From contig NZ_AP025170.1 in the NCBI RefSeq assembly GCF_003402535.2, forward strand, positions 496,001 to 560,000: 64,000 nt of DNA, written 5' to 3'. Below are positions 38,985 through 48,187 of this stretch, piece after piece. A model generated the notes under the pieces. That model worked only from the letters and a program-made list of their open reading frames with translations, did not search any database and was not told the DNA's origin. Each line of letters opens with the position of its first letter. Position 1 is the first letter of the stretch. Made by a program: the position numbers and the translations under genes. The DNA is from Cupriavidus sp. P-10 (GTDB lineage Bacteria; Pseudomonadota; Gammaproteobacteria; Burkholderiales; Burkholderiaceae).

Positions 38985-40546
38985 AGTGCGGAGAGATCGG
39001 TGGGGCGGCGCAGGGTCACGCGGAAATGCGCGCCGGCCAGGCGCGGCGCCTGCTGGTAGACGTGGTCGGAAATCTGCACGTCGCCACCGTGCTGCTGCAC
39101 GATCTCGCGCACGATGGCCAGGCCCAGCCCGCTGCCTTCGGTATTGGTGCCGAGCACCCGGTAGAAGCGCTCCATTACGCGTTCGCGCTCGGCCGGCGCA
39201 ATGCCTGGGCCGGTGTCTTCCACGTCCAGATAGGCGAACGGCTCGAAGGCATCGGCGCTGACGCGCACCGTCGCGTGCCCGCCGCGCGGCGTGTAGCGGA
39301 TGGCATTGTCGAGCAGGTTGTTGAGCATCTCCGTCAGCATCAGCCGGTTGCCGAGCACCGTCACCGGATGGTCGTCCGCTTCCAGCCCCAGGTCGATGTC
39401 GCGCGCCCAGGCTTGCGGCAGCCATTCCTTGACTACCTCGCGCGCCAGGGCACCCAGGTCCAGTTCGCCCATGCCGCCGGTGCCCGCCAGGTTTTCCATG
39501 CGCGCCAGCGACAGCAGTTGGGTGACCAGGTGCGCGGTGCGCTCTGAGCTGCCGGCGATCTGGGCCAGCGAGCGCCGCAGCTCTTCCGGCGACTGCTCGC
39601 GCTGCGCCAGCTCGGCCTGCATGCGCAGCCCCGCCAGTGGCGTCTTCATCTGGTGCGCGGCATCGGCGATAAAGCGCTTCTGCGTCTGCACCGACTGGTC
39701 CAGCTGCGCCAGCAGGTCGTTGAACGATCCCACCAGCGGCGTGATCTCCTGCGGAGCGGCGCGTTCGTCGATGGGGCTGGTGTCGCCCGGGGTGCGCGCG
39801 CGGATGCGCTGCTGGATCGCGGTCAGCGGCGCCAGCCCGCGCGAGAGCCCGAACCACACCAGCACCACCGCCAGCGGCAGGATCACGAACTGGGGCAGGA
39901 TCACGCCCTTGATGATCTCGTTGGCCAGGCGCGCGCGCTTGTCGAGGGTTTCGGCCACCTGCACCAGTACCGGCTGGTTGCCGCTGACATTGCGCAGGTC
40001 GATGTAGGTGTAGGCTACCCGCACGTCGTTGCCGGCGACGCGGTCGTCGCGCAGCGATACCAGGCCGGCGTGGCCCTGGTCTTCTTCCGACGGCAGCGGC
40101 AGGTCATGGTCGCCGGCAATGTATTCGCCGCGCTTGCCGACCACCTGGTAATAGATATTGTCGGTCTCGTCCGCGCGCAGGATTTCGCGCGCCGACAGGG
40201 GCAGCTGCAGGGTGACGCGGCCGTTGACCTCGCGCAACTGCTGCGACAGCACGATGGCGCTGGCTTCCAGCGCCCGGTCGAACGGGCCGTTCGCGATCGA
40301 CTTGGCCACCAGGTAGGTCACCGCGATGCTCATCGGCCAAAGCAGCAGCAGCGGCGCCAGCATCCAGTCGAGGATCTCGCCAAACAGCGAGCGCGGCGCG
40401 GGCGTGGCGGTGCTTTCCTCCAGATGCGGCAATGCGTCGGCCAGTTCCTGGTCGGCGGTGCCGGGCATGGCAGGGGACGCAGCGGCAGGGGAGGGTGGCG
40501 GCACGGCGCGGTGCGCGCGCCGCCAGCGCAGTTGCAGCAGGCTCAT
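38981..40546 (-). CDS. Sensor histidine kinase, TctE-like
   Basis: 521 residues. After about 50 cytoplasmic residues rich in Pro/Ala come a membrane helix (LAPLLLLWPMSIAVTYLVA), a periplasmic 2CSK_N-type sensor domain (to about residue 210), a second helix (VILPQFVILPLAVVLVWFGL), a HAMP-like linker, the H-box FIADAAHQMKTPLAG, and the ATPase N, G1 and G2 boxes (NNLLDNAIRYTPRGG, EDTGPGIAP, GSGLGLAIV). It is the TctE class, which senses tricarboxylates and related acids. The exact signal is unknown. Confidence 0.93.
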   Translation of the reverse strand: MSLLQLRWRRAHRAVPPPSPAAASPAMPGTADQELADALPHLEESTATPAPRSLFGEILDWMLAPLLLLWPMSIAVTYLVAKSIANGPFDRALEASAIVLSQQLREVNGRVTLQLPLSAREILRADETDNIYYQVVGKRGEYIAGDHDLPLPSEEDQGHAGLVSLRDDRVAGNDVRVAYTYIDLRNVSGNQPVLVQVAETLDKRARLANEIIKGVILPQFVILPLAVVLVWFGLSRGLAPLTAIQQRIRARTPGDTSPIDERAAPQEITPLVGSFNDLLAQLDQSVQTQKRFIADAAHQMKTPLAGLRMQAELAQREQSPEELRRSLAQIAGSSERTAHLVTQLLSLARMENLAGTGGMGELDLGALAREVVKEWLPQAWARDIDLGLEADDHPVTVLGNRLMLTEMLNNLLDNAIRYTPRGGHATVRVSADAFEPFAYLDVEDTGPGIAPAERERVMERFYRVLGTNTEGSGLGLAIVREIVQQHGGDVQISDHVYQQAPRLAGAHFRVTLRRPTDLSAL

Positions 40547-40612
40547 CTCGACGGTGGTCGCTCGGTTGCGGTCGTGCTCGCCTGCAAGGGTGAGGCTAAG
40601 GCGCGGCTCGCG

Positions 40613-41302
<690 letters not shown>

Positions 41303-41368
41303 GGTTGTCTCCACCTGGCCGGCATAGCCGGGCGCCCGCGGAACGGGCGCGATGGGGCTTGCCAAGCA

Positions 41369-41388
41369 TACTGTTTTTTTATACAGTA
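41369..41388. promoter_or_regulatory. LexA (SOS) box of recA
   Basis: TACTG, an A/T stretch of 10 bases, then CAGTA: CTG-N10-CAG exactly as the proteobacterial consensus. A TTGCCA at 41359-41364 may be the -35, so the box covers the -10. It is 154 bases before the recA ATG. Confidence 0.92.
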
Positions 41389-41541
41389 CCCGCACATTCC
41401 GCTGGGGCCGCCCGGGATGCTTCCTGACTGATGTTTCCCGGATGGCGGCCGCGCAGACAGCCGGGCCGGCGCTGGAGCCGGCAAAAGCCGGTGCCGCGCC
41501 ACATGCGGCCTATTTATACACCATTTGATTCAAGGACGACC

Positions 41542-42597
41542 ATGGACGACAAGAAGGCAGGTGCGGGCGTGAGCGCCGAGAAGCAGAAGGCGCTTGCCGC
41601 CGCGCTCTCCCAGATCGAGAAGCAGTTCGGCAAGGGCTCGATCATGCGCCTGGGCGACGGCGAGGTCGAAAAGGACATCCAGGTGGTCTCCACCGGTTCG
41701 CTCGGCCTGGACATCGCGCTTGGCGTCGGCGGCCTCCCGCGCGGCCGCGTGGTCGAGATCTATGGTCCGGAATCGTCGGGCAAGACCACGCTGACGCTGC
41801 AGGTCGTGGCCGAGATGCAGAAGCTGGGCGGCACCTGCGCCTTTATCGACGCCGAGCACGCGCTGGACGTCAGCTACGCCAACAAGCTGGGCGTGAACGT
41901 CGGCGACCTGCTGATCTCCCAGCCGGACACCGGCGAGCAGGCGCTGGAAATCACCGACGCGCTGGTGCGCTCGGGCTCGATCGACCTGATCGTGATCGAC
42001 TCGGTGGCGGCGCTGGTGCCCAAGGCTGAAATCGAAGGCGAAATGGGCGACTCGCTGCCCGGCCTGCAGGCCCGCCTGATGAGCCAGGCGCTGCGTAAGC
42101 TGACCGGCACCATCAAGCGTACCAACTGCCTGGTGATCTTCATCAACCAGATCCGCATGAAGATCGGTGTGATGTTCGGCTCGCCGGAAACCACCACCGG
42201 CGGCAACGCGCTGAAGTTCTACGCCTCGGTGCGCCTGGATATCCGCCGCATCGGCTCGATCAAGAAGGGCGACGACGTCATCGGCAACGAGACCAAGGTC
42301 AAGGTGGTCAAGAACAAGGTCTCGCCGCCGTTCCGCGAAGCCTTCTTCGACATCCTCTACGGCCAGGGTATCTCCCGCCAGGGCGAGATCATCGACCTCG
42401 GCGTGGACGCCAAGATCGTCGAGAAGTCGGGCGCGTGGTACAGCTACAACGGCGACAAGATCGGCCAGGGCAAGGACAACGCGCGCGAATACCTGCGCGA
42501 GAACCCGGACATCGCCGAAGAGATCGAGAACAAGGTGCGAGTGGCGCTGGGTGTGGTACCGACCAACCCGGTGGCTGCGGAAGCGCTGGAAGGCTGA
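41542..42597 (+). CDS. recA: Recombinase RecA
   Basis: 351 residues. Homologous recombination and LexA coprotease. Walker [10 protein letters not shown], the [21 protein letters not shown] block, loop L2 region with [19 protein letters not shown] and the C-terminal domain are all present. The ATG at 41542 follows an AAGGACGACC region; the frame upstream to 41431 is not coding. A perfect LexA box and a terminator before recX frame it. Confidence 0.98.
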   Translation: MDDKKAGAGVSAEKQKALAAALSQIEKQFGKGSIMRLGDGEVEKDIQVVSTGSLGLDIALGVGGLPRGRVVEIYGPESSGKTTLTLQVVAEMQKLGGTCAFIDAEHALDVSYANKLGVNVGDLLISQPDTGEQALEITDALVRSGSIDLIVIDSVAALVPKAEIEGEMGDSLPGLQARLMSQALRKLTGTIKRTNCLVIFINQIRMKIGVMFGSPETTTGGNALKFYASVRLDIRRIGSIKKGDDVIGNETKVKVVKNKVSPPFREAFFDILYGQGISRQGEIIDLGVDAKIVEKSGAWYSYNGDKIGQGKDNAREYLRENPDIAEEIENKVRVALGVVPTNPVAAEALEG

Positions 42598-42642
42598 TCG
42601 CGCCGGCGCGCAAGACGCAACACGATTGCAGCAGCCGGAAGG

Positions 42643-42676
42643 GGCCGGAGCATCAGCCGATGCGCCGGCCTTTTTT
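42643..42676 (+). terminator. Terminator between recA and recX
   Basis: GGCCGG and GCATC pair with GATGC and CCGGCC around a tetraloop with one internal mismatch, followed by six T's. It should leave recX expressed by read-through at a lower level than recA, as in E. coli. Confidence 0.88.
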
Positions 42677-42702
42677 ATTAGGGATTTTTCACCAAGCCGC
42701 CA

Positions 42703-43170
42703 ATGGCCCCCCGCCCCCCGCTTTCCCTGAAGGCCCGCGCCGTCGGCTACCTGTCGCGCCGCGAGCACAGCCGGGCCGAGCTGGCACGCAAGCTGGCGCC
42801 CCATGCCGAGTCGCCGGAACAACTGGAGCAGTTGCTCGATGCGCTCGAGCGTGAGAACTGGCTGTCCAACCAGCGCTTTGCCGACAGCCTGGTCCATCGC
42901 CGCGGCGCCCGCTATGGCACGGCCAGGGTGATGCAGGAAGCCAAGACCCACAAGCTGGGCAGCGAACAACTGGGCGAACTGCAGGAAAGGCTGCGCGCCA
43001 CCGAGACCGAACGTGCCCGCGAAGTCTGGCGCAAGCGTTTCGGCGTGCCGCCAGAGTCGCCAGAGGCCCGCGCCAAGCAGATCCGCTTCCTGGTGGCGCG
43101 TGGATTCTCGCGTGGGGTGGTCAGCAAGATCATCCAGGGCGCCGACGAAGCGTACGGCGACGACGAGTAA
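42703..43170 (+). CDS. recX: Regulatory protein RecX
   Basis: 155 residues of three-helix RecX repeats (AVGYLSRREHSRAELARKL, LEQLLDALERENWLSNQRFA and FLVARGFSRGVVSKII). It inhibits RecA filament extension. The ATG at 42703 has a weak ribosome-binding site. It lies downstream of the recA terminator. Confidence 0.94.
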   Translation: MAPRPPLSLKARAVGYLSRREHSRAELARKLAPHAESPEQLEQLLDALERENWLSNQRFADSLVHRRGARYGTARVMQEAKTHKLGSEQLGELQERLRATETERAREVWRKRFGVPPESPEARAKQIRFLVARGFSRGVVSKIIQGADEAYGDDE

Positions 43171-43375
43171 GCATCTGCGTGCGGTATCGTCCGCAATTGA
43201 CGGGCCATTATCTGCACTGCCCTCAGGGTATTCGCGCGCCAGTCGGCCGACAATGCGGCGCGACAGTCGCCATACAAGGATGTTCCCGGGCAAACCGGCG
43301 CGGCATGTTAAACTCCCCAAGTTATTCGGTGCTCCGGCGCCGCCGTTCCCAAGCCCCCAGTATTCCAGCCTGGCC

Positions 43376-44083
43376 ATGCCTCTGTCCCAGCCCGTCAACC
43401 GCTCCCTGCGCCATCGCCGTGCCATTACGGCCGAGGCGTACCAGAGAGAGGACGGCCTGTGGGATGTCGAGGTGCGCCTGACCGACACCAAGCCCCGCGA
43501 TATCGAACTTGCCGGCGACCGTATCCGCCCGGTGGGCCAGCCCCTGCACGACCTTTGGCTGCGCGTCACGATCAACGAGGACATGACGGTGCTGGATGCC
43601 GAGGCCTGCTCTGACTGGGTGCCGTATCCGTCGCAATGCGACACCATCGGCCCGGCCTACCGCAAGCTGATCGGCCTGAACCTGCGCAAGGGCTTTCGCA
43701 AGGCCGTGCGCGAGCGCCTGGCCGGCATCAACGGCTGCTCCCACCTGACCGAAGCCGCCGGCGTGCTGCCCAGCACCGCGATCCAGGCGTTTGCCGGCGA
43801 AGTCATCAGCATCCGCGACAACGGCGAGGACGATCCGAATCCGGAGCCGCCCTATCAGTTGAACGGCTGCCACGCGCTGCGTTTCGACGGCGAGGTGGTC
43901 CGTGAGTTTTACCCGCGCTGGTATGGTCACCAGCCGACGCCCAAGGCAAGGGCCGAGGCCGCACCTGCCGTCGCAACCGCGCCTCGGGCGCCCGCCGTGG
44001 CCAATGGCGACCGCGGTGGTCAAGCCAACGACGACGGCAATGACGCTGTCCCGGCCGACAGGCCAACCGGCACTTCCGGCTGA
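43376..44083 (+). CDS. DUF2889 protein
   Basis: 235 residues of the DUF2889 family: RSLRHRRAITAEAYQREDGL, DIELAGDRIRPVGQPLHDLW, DTIGPAYRKLIGLNL and FRKAVRERLAGINGCSHLTE. The function is unknown. After about residue 185 a Pro/Ala/Asp-rich tail is probably disordered. The frame opens at 43013 inside recX; the ATG at 43376 is the family start. The recX-DUF2889-sucC order looks like a conserved betaproteobacterial neighbourhood. Confidence 0.88.
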   Translation: MPLSQPVNRSLRHRRAITAEAYQREDGLWDVEVRLTDTKPRDIELAGDRIRPVGQPLHDLWLRVTINEDMTVLDAEACSDWVPYPSQCDTIGPAYRKLIGLNLRKGFRKAVRERLAGINGCSHLTEAAGVLPSTAIQAFAGEVISIRDNGEDDPNPEPPYQLNGCHALRFDGEVVREFYPRWYGHQPTPKARAEAAPAVATAPRAPAVANGDRGGQANDDGNDAVPADRPTGTSG

Positions 44084-44173
44084 TTCTCAGGATCAGCCAG
44101 CAAGACGAGAGAGTTCGTCTCCTTTTTCAGATTCTTCCCTCTACCTTTTACGCCTACCCGAAAGGAAACACGC

Positions 44174-45340
44174 ATGAATATCCATGAGTATCAAGGCAAG
44201 GAACTCCTGCGCAAATACAATGTGCCGGTTCCGCGCGGCATCCCCGCGTTCTCGGTTGACGAGGCCCTGAAGGCCGCAGAACAGCTCGGCGGCCCGGTGT
44301 GGGTTGTCAAGGCGCAGATTCATGCGGGTGGCCGCGGCAAGGGCGGCGGCGTCAAGGTTGCCAAGAGCATCGAAGACGTCAAGACCTATGCTTCGAACAT
44401 CCTGGGCATGCAGCTGGTCACGCACCAGACCGGTCCGGAAGGCAAGAAGGTCAACCGCCTGCTGATCGAAGAAGGCGCCGACATCAAGAAGGAACTGTAC
44501 GTTTCGCTGGTGGTGGACCGCGTTTCGCAGAAGATCGCCCTGATGGCGTCGAGCGAAGGCGGCATGGACATCGAAGAAGTCGCTGCCCACACCCCGGAAA
44601 AGATCCACACCCTGATCATCGAGCCGTCGACCGGCCTGACCGACGCTGACGCCGACGACATCGCCCGCAAGATCGGCGTGCCCGACGCTTCGGTTGCCCA
44701 GGCTCGCCAGGCCCTGCAAGGCCTGTACAAGGCGTTCTACGACACCGACGCTTCGCTGGCCGAAATCAACCCGCTGATCCTGACCGGCGAAGGCAAGGTC
44801 ATCGCGCTGGACGCCAAGTTCAACTTCGACTCGAACGCGCTGTTCCGTCACCCGGAAATCGTGGCCTACCGCGACCTGGATGAAGAAGACGCCAACGAAA
44901 TCGAAGCCTCGAAGTTCGACCTGGCCTACATCTCGCTGGACGGCAACATCGGCTGCCTGGTGAACGGCGCCGGCCTGGCCATGGCCACCATGGACACCAT
45001 CAAGCTGTTTGGCGGCGAGCCGGCCAACTTCCTCGACGTGGGCGGCGGTGCCACCACCGAGAAGGTGACCGAAGCCTTCAAGCTGATGCTGAGCAACAAG
45101 AACGTGCAGGCCATCCTGGTCAACATCTTCGGCGGCATCATGCGTTGCGACGTGATCGCCGAAGGCGTGATCTCGGCCTCGAAGGCCGTGTCGCTGAACG
45201 TGCCGCTGGTCGTGCGCATGAAGGGCACCAACGAAGATCTCGGCAAGAAGATGCTGGCCGAATCGGGCCTGCCCATCATCGCCGCCGACACGATGGAAGA
45301 AGCCGCCCAGAAGGTGGTGGCCGCTGCCGCTGGCAAGTAA
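44174..45340 (+). CDS. sucC: Succinyl-CoA synthetase beta subunit
   Basis: 388 residues. ATP-grasp subunit of the TCA-cycle enzyme making ATP from succinyl-CoA. It starts [20 protein letters not shown] with an AAAGGAAA ribosome-binding site and has [17 protein letters not shown] and [12 protein letters not shown]. It is followed by sucD after 99 bases. The codon choice is more uniform than in its neighbours, as expected for a highly expressed gene. Confidence 0.97.
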   Translation: MNIHEYQGKELLRKYNVPVPRGIPAFSVDEALKAAEQLGGPVWVVKAQIHAGGRGKGGGVKVAKSIEDVKTYASNILGMQLVTHQTGPEGKKVNRLLIEEGADIKKELYVSLVVDRVSQKIALMASSEGGMDIEEVAAHTPEKIHTLIIEPSTGLTDADADDIARKIGVPDASVAQARQALQGLYKAFYDTDASLAEINPLILTGEGKVIALDAKFNFDSNALFRHPEIVAYRDLDEEDANEIEASKFDLAYISLDGNIGCLVNGAGLAMATMDTIKLFGGEPANFLDVGGGATTEKVTEAFKLMLSNKNVQAILVNIFGGIMRCDVIAEGVISASKAVSLNVPLVVRMKGTNEDLGKKMLAESGLPIIAADTMEEAAQKVVAAAAGK

Positions 45341-45439
45341 GCCGTCGCACGAACGCAACCATACGCGAACGCGAGCCGTGCGCAGGCGCTCCCTTGAGCC
45401 CCTGTGCGCGCGGCTCGTAGAAAAGCAAAGGATTACAGC

Positions 45440-46321
45440 ATGTCGATTCTGATCAACAAAGACACCAAGGTCATCACCCAGGGCATTACCGGCAAGACCG
45501 GCCAGTTCCACACCCGTGGCTGCCGCGACTACGCCAATGGCAAGAACGCCTTCGTAGCAGGCGTGAACCCGAAGAAGGCCGGCGAAGACTTCGAAGGCAT
45601 TCCCATCTACGCCAGCGTCAAGGACGCCAAGGCCCAGACCGGCGCTACCGTGTCGGTCATCTACGTGCCGCCCGCAGGCGCCGCTGCCGCAATCTGGGAA
45701 GCCGTTGACGCCGACCTGGACCTGGTGGTCTGCATTACCGAAGGCATCCCCGTGCGCGACATGATGGAAGTCAAGGACCGCATGCGCCGCGAGAACAAGA
45801 AGACCCTGCTGCTGGGACCGAACTGCCCGGGCCTGATCACGCCGGACGAAATCAAGATCGGCATCATGCCGGGTCACATCCACAAGAAGGGCCGCATCGG
45901 CGTGGTGTCGCGCTCGGGCACCCTGACGTACGAAGCCGTGGGCCAGCTGACCGCGCTGGGCCTGGGCCAGTCGTCGGCTGTTGGCATTGGTGGCGACCCC
46001 ATCAACGGCCTGAAGCACATCGACGTCATGAAGATGTTCAACGACGATCCGGAAACGGACGCCGTGGTCATGATCGGTGAGATCGGTGGTCCGGACGAAG
46101 CCAACGCCGCCAACTGGATCAAGGACAACATGAAGAAGCCGGTGGTTGGCTTCATCGCTGGCGTGACCGCGCCTCCGGGCAAGCGCATGGGCCACGCCGG
46201 CGCGCTGATCTCGGGCGGTGCCGACACCGCCCAGGCCAAGCTGGAAATCATGGAAGCCTGCGGTATCAAGGTGACCAAGAACCCGTCGGAGATGGGCCGC
46301 CTGCTGAAGGCGATGCTGTAA
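45440..46321 (+). CDS. sucD: Succinyl-CoA synthetase alpha subunit
   Basis: 293 residues from the ATG at 45440. CoA-binding N-domain (ITQGITGKTGQFHT) and the phospho-histidine loop GHAGALISGG near the C-terminus. Partner of SucC. Two hairpins and a GC-rich terminator follow. Confidence 0.97.
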   Translation: MSILINKDTKVITQGITGKTGQFHTRGCRDYANGKNAFVAGVNPKKAGEDFEGIPIYASVKDAKAQTGATVSVIYVPPAGAAAAIWEAVDADLDLVVCITEGIPVRDMMEVKDRMRRENKKTLLLGPNCPGLITPDEIKIGIMPGHIHKKGRIGVVSRSGTLTYEAVGQLTALGLGQSSAVGIGGDPINGLKHIDVMKMFNDDPETDAVVMIGEIGGPDEANAANWIKDNMKKPVVGFIAGVTAPPGKRMGHAGALISGGADTAQAKLEIMEACGIKVTKNPSEMGRLLKAML

Positions 46322-46334
46322 GGTCTGCTTGCCG

Positions 46335-46399
46335 TTCCCGCTGTTGCGGGAATGACAGACTTGTGATGCCCCCGCCCCTCGGCGGGGGCATTGTCTTTT
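46335..46399 (+). terminator. Terminator region after sucD
   Basis: A first hairpin (TTCCCGC at 46335-46341 with GCGGGAA at 46346-46352) and a stronger one (46367-46376 with 46381-46390, 10 bp, tetraloop) followed by a T-rich TTGTCTTTT tract. Confidence 0.85.
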
Positions 46400-46576
46400 C
46401 CGGGGAGTGATTCCGGCGCCATGAATCCCCCGAAAGATTACAGGATTGAAATGTAATCGAAAGGTTCGTGGGTTAAACAGTCATGTCTGCGCTTTCAGAC
46501 ATCCGAAAACCCGTCAGATGACGGGGCGCGCCGTCACATAGAACCGCCAATTACATAGAACTCGAGGAGCCTCCCC
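46400..46576 (+). promoter_or_regulatory. Structured leader upstream of the terC-family gene
   Basis: Two local hairpins (46483-46489 with 46496-46502, 7 bp; 46510-46515 with 46520-46525, 6 bp) and a possible long-range pairing of CGGGGAG (46401-46407) with CTCCCCG (46571-46577), which covers the first base of the start codon. A GAGGAG ribosome-binding site is at 46564-46569. TerC-family genes are classic targets of the yybP-ykoY manganese riboswitch, but I cannot match its consensus with certainty. Confidence 0.35.
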
Positions 46577-47272
46577 GTGGAACTGCTGTCTTCCACCACT
46601 TTCTGGATTGCGTTGGGATCGATCATCCTGACCAACATCGTCCTGTCCGGCGACAACGCGGTGGTGATCGCGCTCGCCTCGCGCAACCTGCCGCCGGCCC
46701 AGCAGAAGAAGGCCATTTTCTGGGGCAGCGCCGCCGCCATCATCATGCGCGTGGTGCTGACCGTGGCCGCGGTCAAGCTGCTGAGCCTGCCGTACCTGAA
46801 GATCGTCGGCGCCGTGCTGCTGGTCTATATCGGCGTGCAACTGCTGACCGGCGATGACGACGAGGACGGCCACGACGGCAAGGACAATATCTGGGCCGCC
46901 ATCCGCACCATCCTGATCGCCGACCTGGTGATGTCGCTGGACAACGTGGTGGCCGTGGCCGCCGCCGCGCAGAAGGGTCCCGAGGGCAGCCAGCTGATGC
47001 TGCTGATCATCGGCCTGGGCCTGTCGATCCCGCTGATCGTGTTCGGCAGCACGCTGCTGCTCAAGGTGATGGAACGCTTCCCGGTCATCATCGTGCTGGG
47101 CGCCGCGCTGCTGGGTTACCTGGCTGGTGAGATGCTGGTCAGCGACCCGGTCGATGCCGCCTGGTTCGAGGTCCACGTCCCGCACGCCCACCTGGTATTC
47201 GGCGCCGCCGGCGCGATCCTGGTGGTGATCCTCGGCAAGCTGCTGAGCCGCCGGTCGGCGCAGACGGCCTGA
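46577..47272 (+). CDS. TerC-family integral membrane protein (YjbE/YkoY type)
   Basis: 231 residues from a GTG, with about seven membrane helices. Family signatures are IVLSGDNAVVIALASRNLP and DLVMSLDNVVAVAAAA, the two acidic membrane motifs thought to bind metal; an acidic loop DDDEDGHDGKD lies between. TerC proteins are linked to Mn2+ export and metalation of secreted enzymes, or to tellurite resistance. Terminator follows at 47292. Confidence 0.9.
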   Translation: MELLSSTTFWIALGSIILTNIVLSGDNAVVIALASRNLPPAQQKKAIFWGSAAAIIMRVVLTVAAVKLLSLPYLKIVGAVLLVYIGVQLLTGDDDEDGHDGKDNIWAAIRTILIADLVMSLDNVVAVAAAAQKGPEGSQLMLLIIGLGLSIPLIVFGSTLLLKVMERFPVIIVLGAALLGYLAGEMLVSDPVDAAWFEVHVPHAHLVFGAAGAILVVILGKLLSRRSAQTA

Positions 47273-47291
47273 CGGGAACCTGCATCGCACG

Positions 47292-47320
47292 AAAGGGCGG
47301 CCGGTTGGCCGCCCTTTTTT
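47292..47320 (+). terminator. Terminator of the terC-family gene
   Basis: Stem 47292-47302 with 47307-47317 (AAAGGGCGGCC and complement), GGTT loop, then T's. Confidence 0.9.
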
Positions 47321-47418
47321 GTTGCCCCTTCGCGGAACTCACCCTGTCGGTGGGACAGCCCACTAACTCATGTGAGTGATCGCACTTTTTGTCGCTTTGG
47401 CGGGTGGTAGTGCGGCCA

Positions 47419-47476
47419 GGTGACAAAATTTGGCGCATGTGGCGGGCTTCTCCGTGCCGGGTGACGAAATTTGTCG
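47419..47476. promoter_or_regulatory. Direct repeats, candidate PilR sites upstream of pilA
   Basis: Two 17-base direct repeats of GGTGACRAAATTTGKCG, at 47419-47435 and 47460-47476, start 41 bases apart (about four helical turns). Each contains TTTGTCAC on the opposite strand, like the TGTC core of PilR sites. They lie about 40-90 bases upstream of the sigma-54 promoter; another TTTTTGTCGC is at 47386-47395. Confidence 0.55.
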
Positions 47477-47507
47477 TTTTTTGCCCCCTACGGACGGGGG
47501 ATATGCC

Positions 47508-47523
47508 TGGCACGCTTACTGCT
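47508..47523 (+). promoter_or_regulatory. Sigma-54 promoter of pilA
   Basis: TGGCACGCTTACTGCT: the GG and GC dinucleotides are exactly 10 bases apart as the -24/-12 consensus needs. pilA starts about 70 bases downstream. Confidence 0.75.
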
Positions 47524-47593
47524 GATTAGTCCCCGCGTCACGAAACCGAAGACGTGCAACGCTTAACCAAAAATCTCTTCGAGGGGTCAAATC

Positions 47594-48091
47594 ATGCAAC
47601 GGGTACAACAACTGAAGAAGCTGGGCCGTCGAGTCCAGAAGGGCTTTACGCTGATCGAACTGATGATCGTGGTGGCGATCATTGGTATCTTGGCGGCGAT
47701 CGCAATTCCGCAGTATCAGGACTATGTGACGAAGTCGAAGTGGCAGAACAACATCTCGGACTTGGCTGCACTGAAGACGGCTGTGAGTCAATGTCTCCAA
47801 GTCAATGCCGGTGACGGATCGTTGTGCGATACGGCTTCCGATTTGAACATCACTTCGCTACCGACGCCGAAGTACGCAACCGCCGCAGTTGTGCTGACTG
47901 GTACTGCTGCCGTTGGTGGTGCGACCCCGACTCCCGGTAAAGTGAACGTTACGTTCACCGGCAAGCCCGACGTTGGTAGCTTCGTCTATGCAGCTGATTG
48001 GGCGCCTGACGCAAGCGGAACTCAAGTTACGTACACTAAGGTCGCGGCTGACACCATTCCGACAAACATTATGCCGGCCGCCAATCGCTGA
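47594..48091 (+). CDS. pilA: Type IVa major pilin
   Basis: 165 residues. The class III leader ends in KG before [18 protein letters not shown], with Glu22 (Glu5 of the mature protein) intact. The leader is long (17 residues). Only two cysteines, Cys67 and Cys78, lie just after the helix; the usual C-terminal disulfide loop is missing. Third-base GC is clearly lower than in neighbouring genes, suggesting transfer or diversifying exchange of the variable part. Neighbours: a sigma-54 promoter and a PglL-type enzyme gene. Confidence 0.93.
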   Translation: MQRVQQLKKLGRRVQKGFTLIELMIVVAIIGILAAIAIPQYQDYVTKSKWQNNISDLAALKTAVSQCLQVNAGDGSLCDTASDLNITSLPTPKYATAAVVLTGTAAVGGATPTPGKVNVTFTGKPDVGSFVYAADWAPDASGTQVTYTKVAADTIPTNIMPAANR

Positions 48092-48113
48092 TAAACCTTG
48101 GTGTGTGGCGGTC

Positions 48114-48135
48114 AAAGCGCCTTCGGGCGCTTTTT
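48114..48135 (+). terminator. Terminator of pilA
   Basis: AAAGCGCC and GGCGCTTT around a stable TTCG loop, then a T-run. Confidence 0.92.
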
Positions 48136-48187
48136 CTTTGCCCGCCCCCCAAGCTATCATGCGCCTTTCCCCAAATCAGGCGCCTCG

